The position numbers were made by a program, and so were the translations under genes. Of a DNA stretch of 64,000 nucleotides, positions 1-8,502 are shown piece after piece (position 1 is the first letter of the stretch; each line of letters begins with the position of its first letter). The stretch is from the NCBI GenBank assembly GCA_902779915.1, contig CACZDM010000003.1, positions 94,213-158,212 on the forward strand, written 5' to 3'. Origin of the DNA: Oscillospiraceae bacterium (GTDB lineage Bacteria > Bacillota > Clostridia > Oscillospirales > Ruminococcaceae). Under the pieces are notes generated by a model. The model had not been told where the DNA came from. It did no database searches and saw only the letters and a list, made by a program, of their open reading frames with translations.

Positions 1-165
1 AGTTTCAGTATAGAAATGTCATATAAAATCTTGTGCAAATTAAGATGCTAAAATCAAAACAAAATAAAAATTTTTGGTATATTTAACATAATCGATCGAA
101 ATGCATATTGTGCATATGCGCGATGTGTGGTTGAAAAAGACAGTTTTAAACAAGGAGTATTAAAT

Positions 166-1626
166 ATGAATTCAAAAATGATTAAAAAAATTTTAGCAAT
201 AATGATTGCTGCTGCAACTCTTGGAGCAACGCCTGGACTGGCTATGGCTGTCAACAAGAAGAACGGTAAATGTGTCAAACAAATTCAATGTCAAGGCCAA
301 AGCAATGAAGGCCAAAGCAATGAAAGCCAAAGCGATGAAGGCGAAAGTGATGAAGGCGAAAGTGATGAAAGCCAAAGCGATGAAGGCGAAAGTGATGAAA
401 GCCAAAGCGATGAAGGCCAAAGCAATGAAGGCCAAAGCAATGAAGGCGAAAGTGATGAAGGCGAAAGTGATGAAGGCCAAAGCAATGAAGGCCAGAGCGA
501 TGATTCTAAAATTGAAGAAGAAGATGACGCTTCAATATTTAATTTTTTATTAAATCAAAATTTGAAAAATAACGCCCAAAAAGCACAGTTTGCAAATGTT
601 GTCAAAAATTTGGTGTTTAAGAATTTTTTTGACCAATATACTAACCAACAGATTGTGAATGTTGCGAACAAATTAGTCCTGTGCGCAAATGCTAACGACA
701 AGAATATTCGGAAAAATGTCGCAGAAATTATCGCGCTAATGGCAAAACAAGAATTGTTTGATGAATTTGAAACAAAACACATTCAAGGTTTAACAGAAGC
801 CTTAAATCAATGTTCAAAAGTTTCTGGTGCTAGAGAATATGTTGCAAAAGCTATTGCGGAATTTGCTCGTGGAGAGTTGTGTGATGTATTTAGTAAAAAA
901 CAAATTAAAAGTTTAATATCGTCATTGATTCAATGCGCAAATACTAATAATAACCATACTAAAAGATACATTGCAGCAGCTGTTGCATGGTTCACTCGCG
1001 AGGATAAGCTTAATGAATTTCAACCAGCCCAAACCACAGCTCTGACGCAAGCCTTAACTCAATGCGCAAATGCTCAGGATGATAATGCTAAAAAATATTT
1101 TACATGGACTATGGGAGCGTTTGCCAACAAGAACTTGCTCAAAAGCTTTAACAAAAAACAAATTAAAAAGCTAGCATTAAATTTGACCCTGTGCTTATAT
1201 AATGTTACTGATGATGGTTTTAAAAAAGAATTTGCATGGGCTATTGGACAGTTTGCCAACAATGGTTTATTTAATAGGTTTGACCCAAACCAAATTTTTA
1301 GCCTAACATCAGATTTGACCTTTTGTTCAACGGTTGTTGAGGCTAAAAGAAGTGTTGCATGGGCCATTCAAAAGTTTGCGATAAACAAGTTGTTTAACGG
1401 ATTTTCCAAAAAACAAATTAGCGCCATAACAGCAACACTTGCCCAGTGTTCAAATGCTAACGCTGCTTTGGAGGCTAAAAGTGAATCTTTCAAGACCCTT
1501 TTAATTTTGAAGGATAAAGGATATTTTAAAAATTTTTCAAACAATGAATTTTCAAATGTTAATATTGCTTTAAGCAACTGCTTGGAAAAAGTATATGCTG
1601 AAAGATTCACAATCATCAATCCATAA
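166..1626 (+). CDS. secreted HEAT-like repeat protein 1 with acidic repeat linker
   Basis: First member of the secreted solenoid array; function unknown. An ATG at 166 is preceded by AAGGAG at 152-157, so I prefer it to an in-frame GTG at 127. Residues 1-28 form a signal peptide ending PGLAMA. Residues 45-114 are fourteen 5-residue units of the form (Q/E)S(D/N)E(G/S). From about residue 125 to the end there are roughly eight two-helix repeats of about 41 residues, each with a Cys at the end of helix A and a pattern like VAxAIxxFA in helix B. No LPXTG, SLH or transmembrane anchor is seen at the C-terminus. The gene lacks the paired TTAACA promoter found before many paralogs; its promoter is unclear. 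Confidence 0.85.
   Translation: MNSKMIKKILAIMIAAATLGATPGLAMAVNKKNGKCVKQIQCQGQSNEGQSNESQSDEGESDEGESDESQSDEGESDESQSDEGQSNEGQSNEGESDEGESDEGQSNEGQSDDSKIEEEDDASIFNFLLNQNLKNNAQKAQFANVVKNLVFKNFFDQYTNQQIVNVANKLVLCANANDKNIRKNVAEIIALMAKQELFDEFETKHIQGLTEALNQCSKVSGAREYVAKAIAEFARGELCDVFSKKQIKSLISSLIQCANTNNNHTKRYIAAAVAWFTREDKLNEFQPAQTTALTQALTQCANAQDDNAKKYFTWTMGAFANKNLLKSFNKKQIKKLALNLTLCLYNVTDDGFKKEFAWAIGQFANNGLFNRFDPNQIFSLTSDLTFCSTVVEAKRSVAWAIQKFAINKLFNGFSKKQISAITATLAQCSNANAALEAKSESFKTLLILKDKGYFKNFSNNEFSNVNIALSNCLEKVYAERFTIINP
298..507 (+). repeat. 15-bp coding tandem repeat (14 units)
   Basis: Fourteen 15-bp units encode the acidic/polar pentapeptides of the linker in protein 1. Third-position differences between units are few, which suggests recent slippage and possible length variation between strains. 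Confidence 0.9.
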
Positions 1627-1788
1627 AAATATTTCTGGCAAAAATTTGAAAAAGCTGGGTTATTGTTAAAATTTTTGTTATTATATTATATTGTGAAATA
1701 AGTTTCAAATGAGGAGTTTGAAGGCATTAAAATGACTATAATCAACTGATTTTAGATTTAATATTATAATAATAAATTAAAGAAAGTC

Positions 1789-1838
1789 GCTGGCAAAAAT
1801 TTTGAAAAATCATCAATCTTTTTAGCCAGCAATTATTT
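1789..1838 (+). terminator. rho-independent terminator-like stem-loop
   Basis: GCTGGC at 1789 and GCCAGC at 1825 pair, with flanking A and T tracts extending the stem, followed by a T-rich tail. Confidence 0.6.
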
Positions 1839-1960
1839 TTTATTGATTGTGCACGCGGGGGCAACCATCTAAAAGTATATATATAAAATAGCGTTATTAA
1901 AGCTAGGAGTTATATTTTAAGCCTGGGGTCATGCAAAAAAATTTTTAAAAATTGTAAAAA

Positions 1961-2003
1961 TTAACAAAAATTTAACACTCTAATGATAACTGTATGTTAC
2001 AAT
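1961..2003 (+). promoter_or_regulatory. PhoP-box-like promoter of array gene 2
   Basis: TTAACA at 1961 and TTAACA at 1972 (11-bp period), 20 bp, then TACAAT at 1998-2003 with TG one base upstream (extended -10). Confidence 0.7.
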
Positions 2004-2053
2004 TAGTATATATCATATGAATTAATTCTATAAAAAAAGGAGTATTTTAATTT

Positions 2054-3988
2054 ATGAAAGCAAAAATGATAAAAAAAATTCTAGCAGTTATGCTTGCTGC
2101 TTCAACCATTATGACAATGTCAGGGTTGGTTATGGCTGGCCCAAATGATCCGAACGATGGCAAGCCAAAAAAGATCGTGGGCAAAAAAAGGTTACGCAAT
2201 GATGAAGAAAATGAAAGCGATGAAGAAGAAAGCCAAGAAGGTAAAAAATTAAAAATCGGAGAAGACCAATATATAAAAATAAATCAAGGCGAAAAAGAAA
2301 AAAAGAACAGTGATGAGAAAGATAAACAGCCTAAAGAAGAGAAGAAAGTTAAATCTGATGATGGCGCTTTAGATGAAGTTGACATTCAACAAAGTAGTCT
2401 GATTTCAAGATTCAATGATTTATTTAGGCAAGATTTTAAAGACGATTCTGAGAGAATGGAATTTGCAGATGTTGTTCGCGGTTTGTCAAATTGTGATTTT
2501 TTCAACAAATATTCCAACTTGGAAATTAAGAAGTTGATGCAAAAGTTGATTCAATGTTTGAAATTAAACAGCGACAAAGTTAAATCAGATGTTTCTCAGA
2601 CTATGATATCGATTACTGTAAAGTGTAACCTAAAAGAAGGAAACATTAATGATATGTTGAAGATATTGAATCTTTGTTCACAGACTGACAATAACAAAGC
2701 AAAACTAAATGTTGTTAATGCTATTTCGACTGTGGTTGATGGTGGTTTGCGAGATAAATTTAACAACCAGCAAATTAATAGTCTAGTAGCTATATTGAAT
2801 TGTTGCTTGAATGCTGCCGACGAAGAAACGGCAAAATGTGCTGCTAAAGTGACTGAAACTATGCTTTTAAATGGTGTGGGTGATGAATCCGTTAGCCAGC
2901 AAATAGATGATATGCTAAAGATATGGCGTAAATGCTTAGTCTTTCCAGGGGCAAGACAATCTGTTGTTGTGGCTGCTGCGCGGATGATAAAAACGAAGTT
3001 GATTGGCAAATTCAAAAATCAGCAAGTTAATGATCTAATAGAAATATTGGCTGGTTGTTCAGAAACTGCCGATCAAGGGCTCAAACAAAAGATCACACTG
3101 TTTGTTGCGCTTATGGCCCGAGACGCATCATTGAGCATGCAGCAAATTCAAACTCTATCTAAAATTCTTAATCAATGCGTGGTGACGTCGGAAACCAGTT
3201 CTGTTAAACAATTTGCCGCAAAGGCCATTCATAACTTGATTCGAAGAGCGTTGGTAGATGGGACGTTCCATCGCGGAGGATTGGGTGACGAATTTGAAAA
3301 AGAACTGATAAAGGATTTAACCAGCCAATTGATAATTTGTTCAGATTCTGCTGAAGCGCAAAAATATGTTATTTGGGCTATTGGACTTATGGTTGAGCAC
3401 AGTTTGCTTATTGGATATGGCAAAGAACAGCTTGTCGAATTATCAAACATGTTGGTTGGATGGTCAAATAATTTTCATGTAAAATCAGATGTTGCATGGG
3501 CTATTGGGCTGTTGGCTTATGGAGGATTGGTCAGAGGCGGTTTTTTCGCTGGATTTGACAAAGAACAAAGGCTTGAATTGACAAAAGCGTTAATTAATTG
3601 TTCCGAAAACCCTGCTGCTAAAGCAAATGTTGCGCGCGCCATCGGTCAAATTATCTCCAGAGAATTGCTCCTCCGAGGGTATGATGAAAAAGAACTAAGT
3701 GAACTGGAGGCTGCATTAATTTCGTGTGCGGATGAGTATGATGCAAAACCATATGTTGCGTCAGATATTAGCATTTTGGCGAATGAGGGCTGGTTTTGTG
3801 GATGTGACAAAAAACAAATGTTTGACATAGTCGATGTTTTGCGCAGCTGTCTGAAAAATGCCAAAGCCAAAAAAGGCGTTGCGAAGGCTATTGGATATTT
3901 AACATATTATGGATGTTTTAAGGACTTTTCAAAAGATGAATTCGAAGATATTTTATCACTTTTTAAAAGTTGCGTCAAAGAAAACTAA
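2054..3988 (+). CDS. secreted HEAT-like repeat protein 2
   Basis: Solenoid array member of 644 residues; function unknown. The signal peptide (residues 1-28) begins MKAKMIKKILAVMLAAS and ends GLVMA. A Lys/Glu/Asp-rich linker runs to about residue 110. About twelve two-helix repeats follow, with typical elements such as LxxCS at the end of helix A and VAWAIGLLA in helix B. An AAAGGAG site precedes the ATG. The gene has its own paired-TTAACA promoter about 50 bp upstream. Its signal peptide and 5' end are almost identical to those of the gene at 4256, pointing to a shared recent origin. No surface anchor is visible, so the protein is either released or held non-covalently, perhaps through the charged linker. 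Confidence 0.85.
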   Translation: MKAKMIKKILAVMLAASTIMTMSGLVMAGPNDPNDGKPKKIVGKKRLRNDEENESDEEESQEGKKLKIGEDQYIKINQGEKEKKNSDEKDKQPKEEKKVKSDDGALDEVDIQQSSLISRFNDLFRQDFKDDSERMEFADVVRGLSNCDFFNKYSNLEIKKLMQKLIQCLKLNSDKVKSDVSQTMISITVKCNLKEGNINDMLKILNLCSQTDNNKAKLNVVNAISTVVDGGLRDKFNNQQINSLVAILNCCLNAADEETAKCAAKVTETMLLNGVGDESVSQQIDDMLKIWRKCLVFPGARQSVVVAAARMIKTKLIGKFKNQQVNDLIEILAGCSETADQGLKQKITLFVALMARDASLSMQQIQTLSKILNQCVVTSETSSVKQFAAKAIHNLIRRALVDGTFHRGGLGDEFEKELIKDLTSQLIICSDSAEAQKYVIWAIGLMVEHSLLIGYGKEQLVELSNMLVGWSNNFHVKSDVAWAIGLLAYGGLVRGGFFAGFDKEQRLELTKALINCSENPAAKANVARAIGQIISRELLLRGYDEKELSELEAALISCADEYDAKPYVASDISILANEGWFCGCDKKQMFDIVDVLRSCLKNAKAKKGVAKAIGYLTYYGCFKDFSKDEFEDILSLFKSCVKEN

Positions 3989-4138
3989 TAAGTTTTTGGG
4001 TCGCCGGCGTCATTTCTATTTGTTGATATATTCATAATTATTTATATGAGTAATATATACCGCCCGACCCTAAAACAGTGGTTCAAGGGGAATTCCCAGA
4101 AAAATCGGATCATGTAAAAATTTTAATATATTTAAAAA

Positions 4139-4203
4139 TTAACAAAAATTTAACATTATATAACAAAAAAATTAACATTATAACAGCAATAATATGTTAT
4201 AAT
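4139..4203 (+). promoter_or_regulatory. PhoP-box-like promoter of array gene 3 (four half-sites)
   Basis: TTAACA at 4139 and 4150, ATAACA at 4160 and TTAACA at 4172 lie about 11 bp apart. After the last, 20 bp lead to TATAAT at 4198-4203 with an extended TG. This is the fullest operator in the window, with two pairs of half-sites. Confidence 0.7.
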
Positions 4204-4255
4204 TAGTGTAATGCACATGGATTCGTGCTATGAAAAAAGGGAGTTGTTTTAAATT

Positions 4256-5191
4256 ATGAAAGCAAAAATGATAAAAAAAATTCTAGCAGTTATGCTTGCT
4301 GCTTCAACCGTTATGACAATGTCAGGGCTGGTTATGGCCGCAAAGAAGGCGCCAGGAAGTGGAAAAAGTCATGGAGCGTCTAAAACCCCTGCTCAATCCG
4401 GCAGAAAAGTAATGAAATTAAAAAAAATTAAAGCAAGAGGCAAAGGAAAAAGCAAAAAAGATAAACAGTTCAAGCAACAAGAAGGCGTTATTGTTACAAA
4501 AATAACAAGTACTACCCCGATTGAAATTTCAGATAACTGGGGATTGGATACTTACAGTAGGCCAGTTGTAACTTTCGATGCGTCAAGCGTTGTGATATTT
4601 GGTCCTCATGATGCAGATCTTGGTAATTACGAACCAAGCAGTCTTGATCCGGTAAGAGGATATTTCTATACCTCTGTGATGGGTAAAGCTGATATGTTAT
4701 CTCAAGATTGTTGCAATGATGAATTCGTTTTAAAGACCACAAATGCAATCAGGAGGTTAAAACATAATCACCTCACCATATTTTACCTGAAAGATTGTCC
4801 AGAAGGCAAAGAACAAGAATTAGTAAATGCGCTGATTAGCTGGGCAAAATCGGATAATATTACAGTTAAAAGAAATATCGCAGTGGCTATTGGAGATTTA
4901 GCTCAAGAAGGTTTTTTTGATGACCTCTCCCGTGAGAAAAAGCAAGATATCTTTGGCGCACTAGTCAATTGCTTTGATCGCGATCCTTCGATCAAACCAG
5001 ACGTTGCGTGGGCGTTTAAGCGCTTGGTCGACCGCGGATTTGTGAATGAAAATGAGAATTTGGAAGAAGTTTTAAGGCTGCAAGAAATTTTAAATGATTG
5101 CAAAGACAGCTGCGACGTTGAGCCACATCTTGACATTGATGATGATTGTGATTGTGATTGTGATTCTGATTCTGATTCCTGTGAAATTTAA
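4256..5191 (+). CDS. short secreted HEAT-like repeat protein 3 with Asp/Cys tail
   Basis: Compact member of 311 residues. The signal peptide ends GLVMA. A strongly basic linker (KLKKIKARGKGKSKKDK) follows, then a non-repeat segment, then about two to three repeats (NIAVAIGDLAQEGFF; DVAWAFKRLVDRGFV). The C-terminus is an unusual tail of alternating Asp and Cys or Ser (DCDCDCDSDSDSC), written in DNA as a GATTGT/GATTCT microsatellite at about 5139-5176. Such a tail could bind metal ions, but that is only inference. The linker and repeats closely match the gene at 5296, so the two are recent duplicates. Promoter at 4139-4203. Confidence 0.82.
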   Translation: MKAKMIKKILAVMLAASTVMTMSGLVMAAKKAPGSGKSHGASKTPAQSGRKVMKLKKIKARGKGKSKKDKQFKQQEGVIVTKITSTTPIEISDNWGLDTYSRPVVTFDASSVVIFGPHDADLGNYEPSSLDPVRGYFYTSVMGKADMLSQDCCNDEFVLKTTNAIRRLKHNHLTIFYLKDCPEGKEQELVNALISWAKSDNITVKRNIAVAIGDLAQEGFFDDLSREKKQDIFGALVNCFDRDPSIKPDVAWAFKRLVDRGFVNENENLEEVLRLQEILNDCKDSCDVEPHLDIDDDCDCDCDSDSDSCEI

Positions 5192-5295
5192 GCAGAGCTA
5201 GATTATTGATAAAATTTTCTGGTCTGGACTTTAAATTCAGGCTATAGATGTTTTGATTCAATTAATATATAAAATAGTTGAGGAGAGAATGATCG
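5192..5295 (+). repeat. duplicated intergenic leader, copy 1
   Basis: About 104 bp between genes 3 and 4 closely matches 6920-7023 before gene 5, down to the shared GTTGAGGAGAGAATGA ribosome-binding region. It marks a tandem duplication of gene plus leader. It has no TTAACA pair, so genes 4 and 5 are under different control or rely on read-through. Confidence 0.85.
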
Positions 5296-6363
5296 ATGAA
5301 AACAAAAATGTTTAAAAGAGTTTTTGCAGCAATGCTTGCTGCTTCAAGTGTTATGGCAATGTCAGGGGTGGCTATGGCCGCAAAGAAGGCGCCAGGAAGT
5401 GAAAAAAGTCATGGAGAGTCTAAGACCCCTGCTCAATCTGCCAGAAAAGTAATGAAATTAAAAAAAATTAAAGCAAGAGGCAAAGGAAAAAGCAAAAAAG
5501 ATAAACAGTTCAAGCAACAAGAGGGCTGCAATATTTGCAAGAATGAGCAAGTTAACGCTTTGAACGTGCCAGATGATGTGACGTCCAAAAGCTATGCTAA
5601 AGAAGGCGTTATTGCTACAAAAATAACAAGTAGTAGCCCGATTGAAAATTCAGATAACTTGCAATTGGATATTTACAATAAACCAGTTGAAACTTTCGAT
5701 GAGCTAAGCGATGCGATATTTGATGCTTATGACGAAGATACTGATAAAATCAGGCCTTGGGATATAACAGGAGTTTTCTATACCGCTGTGATGGGTGAAG
5801 AGGATATGTTATCTCAAGATTGTTGCAATGATGAGTTCGTTTTAAAGACCACAAATCGAATCAGGAGTTTAAAACATAATCACCTCATGCATGACCTGAA
5901 AAATTGTCGAGAAGACCAAGAATTAGAATTAGTGAATGCGCTGATTAGCTGGGCGAAATCGGATAATATTACAGTTAAAAGAAATATCGCAGTGGCTATT
6001 GGAGATTTAGCTCAAGGAGGTTTTTTTGATGACCTCTCCCGTGAGAAAGAGCAAGATGTCCTTGTCGCGCTAGTCAATTGCTTTGATCGCGATCCTTCGA
6101 TAAAAACAGACGTTGCGTGGGCGTTTAAGCGCTTGGTCTACCGCGGATTTGTGAATGAAAATGAGAATTTGAAAGAAGTTTTAAGGCTGCAAGAAATTTT
6201 AAATGATTGCAAAGACAGTTGCGACGTTGAGCCACATATTGACTTTGAGCCACATATTGACATTGATAATCATTGTGATTTTGATTCCCGTAATTATAAT
6301 GAGAGTGAATCGGTGGATTTGCCTTCGGAAACCCCGCCGAATTCGATATATATTCCAAGATAG
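5296..6363 (+). CDS. secreted HEAT-like repeat protein 4 (5' half of an interrupted fusion)
   Basis: 355-residue reading frame. Residues 1-75 nearly copy gene 3 (signal peptide ending GVAMA, basic linker). The middle has the same two to three repeats. The last 20 or so residues (SESVDLP to SIYIPR) match instead the linker of gene 5, where the protein continues into another repeat domain. Here the frame stops at TAG (6361-6363), at the position of a Tyr codon in gene 5. The coding trace goes on in the same frame after the stop. So this is a gene-3-like front joined to a gene-5-like back, cut by an amber stop. The shortened product may still be secreted and folded. AGGAGAG precedes the ATG. Confidence 0.75.
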   Translation: MKTKMFKRVFAAMLAASSVMAMSGVAMAAKKAPGSEKSHGESKTPAQSARKVMKLKKIKARGKGKSKKDKQFKQQEGCNICKNEQVNALNVPDDVTSKSYAKEGVIATKITSSSPIENSDNLQLDIYNKPVETFDELSDAIFDAYDEDTDKIRPWDITGVFYTAVMGEEDMLSQDCCNDEFVLKTTNRIRSLKHNHLMHDLKNCREDQELELVNALISWAKSDNITVKRNIAVAIGDLAQGGFFDDLSREKEQDVLVALVNCFDRDPSIKTDVAWAFKRLVYRGFVNENENLKEVLRLQEILNDCKDSCDVEPHIDFEPHIDIDNHCDFDSRNYNESESVDLPSETPPNSIYIPR

Positions 6364-6919
6364 TGTATGCCTGTGTCCTCGTCTAAAATTGATATATATA
6401 ATGGCGATGGAGATTTGATGATGAAGAGCCTTGTGTCTCCAGCTGATATATTATCTAAAGAAGATGACAGATGTGTCGTTGATATCACACATCAAATTAG
6501 GGCATTTAAGCTGGATGGCAATTTGAGCAACTTAAAAAAATGTTTGCTGGAGGAAAGAGTCAGGTTAGCGAACGCTCTGGTTAATTGGATGAAATCTAGG
6601 AGAGTGGCCAGAAAAGTAAATGTTATGGTGGCTATTGTTGATTTAGCTGAAAATGAATTTTTTGATGGATTCGACCAAACCCAAAAATTAGATATCCTCC
6701 GGGGAATGGTCCGTGGGGTTGACGGCGATTATTTATACAAGTCAGATGTTGCGTGGGCGTTTAAGCGCTTGGGTTGTATGCGGATTTGTGAATGAAAATG
6801 GGAATTTAGAAGAGGTTTTGAAACTGTAAGCAATTTTAAATGGTTGCAAAGACAGTTGCGACGTTGAGCCACATCTTGACATTGTTGATGATTGGGATTC
6901 TGATTCCTGTGAAATTTAA
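6364..6919 (+). pseudogene. decayed 3' half of the gene 4 fusion
   Basis: In the same frame as gene 4, just after its TAG, the sequence encodes a close match to the repeat domain of gene 5 (KIDIYNGDGD, SPADILSKEDDRC, DVAWAFKRL). Near 6770 a one-base insertion shifts the frame. In the restored frame a TAA replaces the Gln codon of the paralogs (CTG TAA GCA, near 6827). After that the match continues to DSDSCEI and a stop at about 6919. Three separate lesions make this a true pseudogene. An ATG at 6367 could start a 142-residue product, but no ribosome-binding site is seen. Confidence 0.75.
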
Positions 6920-7023
6920 GCATAGCCAGATTATTGAGAAAATTTTTTGGTCTCGACTTTAAATTCAGGCTATAGATGTTTTGATGCAATTAATATATAA
7001 AATAGTTGAGGAGAGAATGAACG
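6920..7023 (+). repeat. duplicated intergenic leader, copy 2
   Basis: Close match to 5192-5295 with scattered substitutions; carries the GAGGAGAG ribosome-binding site of gene 5. Confidence 0.85.
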
Positions 7024-7899
7024 ATGAAAACAAAAAGGTTAAAAAAATTTCTAGCCGCGATGATTGCTGCTTCAAGTGTTATGGCAATGTCAGGGACGGC
7101 TATGGCCGTAAAGAAGACGCCGAGAAACGAAAAGAGTCAGGGGGCTTCTAAAGATCCTAATGGGAAGCAAACAAAAAGAAAAAGAAGAAAATTTGTGACA
7201 ATTAAAAAGAATGTGAGCAAAGGAAAAAAGAATGTGAGAAAAAGAAAAAAGAACCTAAATTCTAATGAGAGTGAATCGGTTGCTTTGCCTCTGGAAAACC
7301 CGCTGACTCCGATATATATTCCAAGATATTATATGCCTGTGCCTTCGGTTAAAATTGATATATATAATGGCGATGGAGATTCGATGATGGAGAGCCTTGT
7401 GTCTCCAGCTGATATATTATCTAAAGAAGATGACAGATGTGTTGTCGATATCACACATCAAATTAGGTCATTTAAGCTGAATGGCAATTTGAGCAACTTA
7501 AAAAAATGTTTACTGGAAAAAAGAGTCAGGTTAGCGACCGCTCTGGTTAATTGGATAAAATCTGATTGTGTGACCAGGAAAGAAAACGTCATAGTGGCTG
7601 TTGTTGATTTAGCTGAAAATGAATTTTTTGATGGATTCGACCAAACCCAAAAATTAGATATCCTCAGGACATTAGTCACATGTTTTGAAGACCGCTGCTT
7701 AGGGGGATCAAACGTTGCGTGGGCGTTTAAGCGTTTGGTTCAAGCAGGCTTTGTAGCTGGAAATGAGTTCTCTGAAGAAGTTTTAAAGCTGCAACAGATC
7801 TTAAGCGATTTTGAAAAATGTGCTGATGATGAGCCGGACATTGGATTAGATTACTACATTTGTCATAATGATTGCGATTATGACGATTTAGAATTTTAA
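7024..7899 (+). CDS. short secreted HEAT-like repeat protein 5
   Basis: 291-residue member. Its signal peptide begins MKTKRLKKFLAAMIAAS and ends GTAMA. A very basic linker (runs of KRKRRK and KGKKNVRKRKK) reaches about residue 80. A segment with IYIPRYYMPVPSVKIDIYNG follows, then two to three repeats. The tail is acidic with Cys and His (ICHNDCDYDD). It is the intact counterpart of the broken back half of gene 4. The basic linker could bind anionic wall polymers, but this is inference from charge alone. No boxed promoter lies upstream. Confidence 0.82.
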   Translation: MKTKRLKKFLAAMIAASSVMAMSGTAMAVKKTPRNEKSQGASKDPNGKQTKRKRRKFVTIKKNVSKGKKNVRKRKKNLNSNESESVALPLENPLTPIYIPRYYMPVPSVKIDIYNGDGDSMMESLVSPADILSKEDDRCVVDITHQIRSFKLNGNLSNLKKCLLEKRVRLATALVNWIKSDCVTRKENVIVAVVDLAENEFFDGFDQTQKLDILRTLVTCFEDRCLGGSNVAWAFKRLVQAGFVAGNEFSEEVLKLQQILSDFEKCADDEPDIGLDYYICHNDCDYDDLEF

Positions 7900-7985
7900 A
7901 TAGAGCAGGATTAGTTCAAAAAAGTTTTTCTGGTCTGGATTTTTTAGTGTAATAATATATATAATAATTCGGAAGAAAATTATAT

Positions 7986-8331
7986 ATCCAAATAAAAATA
8001 TTCAGAAAAATTTTAGCAGTTATGATAGTTGCTTTAATTGTTATGGCAATGCCTGGGCCTTGTTTGGCTTGCTCAAACGGCGCGTTAGAGATGGCAAGCC
8101 AGAAAAACCCATTCCACCAGCAACAAAAGGCAGCATAGCGAGGAAAATTCCGAAGATGCTGAAGATGAACTGTTTGGATACGGCGAAAAGGGGAAAACGG
8201 CTCAAAATCAAGGCCAAGGTTTCAATTTGGATGATCAAATTTCAAAATTAAATTCTTTGCTTAAAAATTTAACGGCCGATGGAAAAGAAAAGCTCAAAAA
8301 CATCATAGACAGATGCATCTACTATATTTAA
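7986..8331 (+). pseudogene. collapsed array gene: signal peptide fused to C-terminal cap
   Basis: The frame from 7986 reads ATC CAA ATA AAA ATA, where the paralog at 25020 reads ATG CAA ATA AAA ATC, so the start codon is lost. It continues with a recognisable signal peptide (KILAVMI, then MAMPGPCLA), a short linker and an in-frame TAG near 8137. Near 8254 the C-terminal cap of genes 7 and 8 appears (LLKNLTADGKEKLK, then IDRCIYYI and TAA at 8329-8331). The whole solenoid is missing, so a deletion joined the two ends. Confidence 0.8.
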
Positions 8332-8348
8332 AATATAACAATTTTATT

Positions 8349-8384
8349 AAAAAAATCCGCTGCGACTGGGCGGTGGATTTTTTT
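8349..8384 (+). terminator. terminator of the collapsed gene
   Basis: AAATCCGCTGC and GCGGTGGATTT pair around GACTGG, followed by a T run. The same stem recurs after the genes ending at 10710, 15022 and 16944. Confidence 0.75.
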
Positions 8385-8403
8385 GTAATAATTATGGTTA
8401 AAA

Positions 8404-8446
8404 TTAACAAATAATTAACAATTTAAATTTGATTTTGTGTTACAAT
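8404..8446 (+). promoter_or_regulatory. PhoP-box-like promoter of array gene 7
   Basis: TTAACA at 8404 and 8415, 20 bp, TACAAT at 8441-8446 with extended TG. Confidence 0.7.
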
Positions 8447-8502
8447 AAGATTGTACATAAAAGTGTATGTGAAAAAAATAATACAAAAAGGAGTTTCTTA
8501 AT

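Larger units (their letters stand above)
1627..2053 (+). other. intergenic region with a possible decayed mini-unit
   Basis: No real gene is visible. Around 1670-1720 lies an AT-rich promoter-like stretch, then a GAGGAG-like site and ATGACTATAATCAACTGA (a five-codon frame), then the stem-loop at 1789-1830. This may be the remains of a deleted array gene or a small RNA unit. The far end carries the promoter of the next gene. Confidence 0.4.

Noticed and set aside
193..553. Open frames in other phases across the 15-bp repeat of gene 1
   Set aside because: They are monotonous translations of a repeat whose true frame follows a signal peptide and Shine-Dalgarno site.
6367..6795. Independent gene starting at the ATG at 6367
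   Set aside because: No ribosome-binding site, no signal peptide, and it is in frame with the broken upstream fusion, so it is better read as a pseudogene tail.
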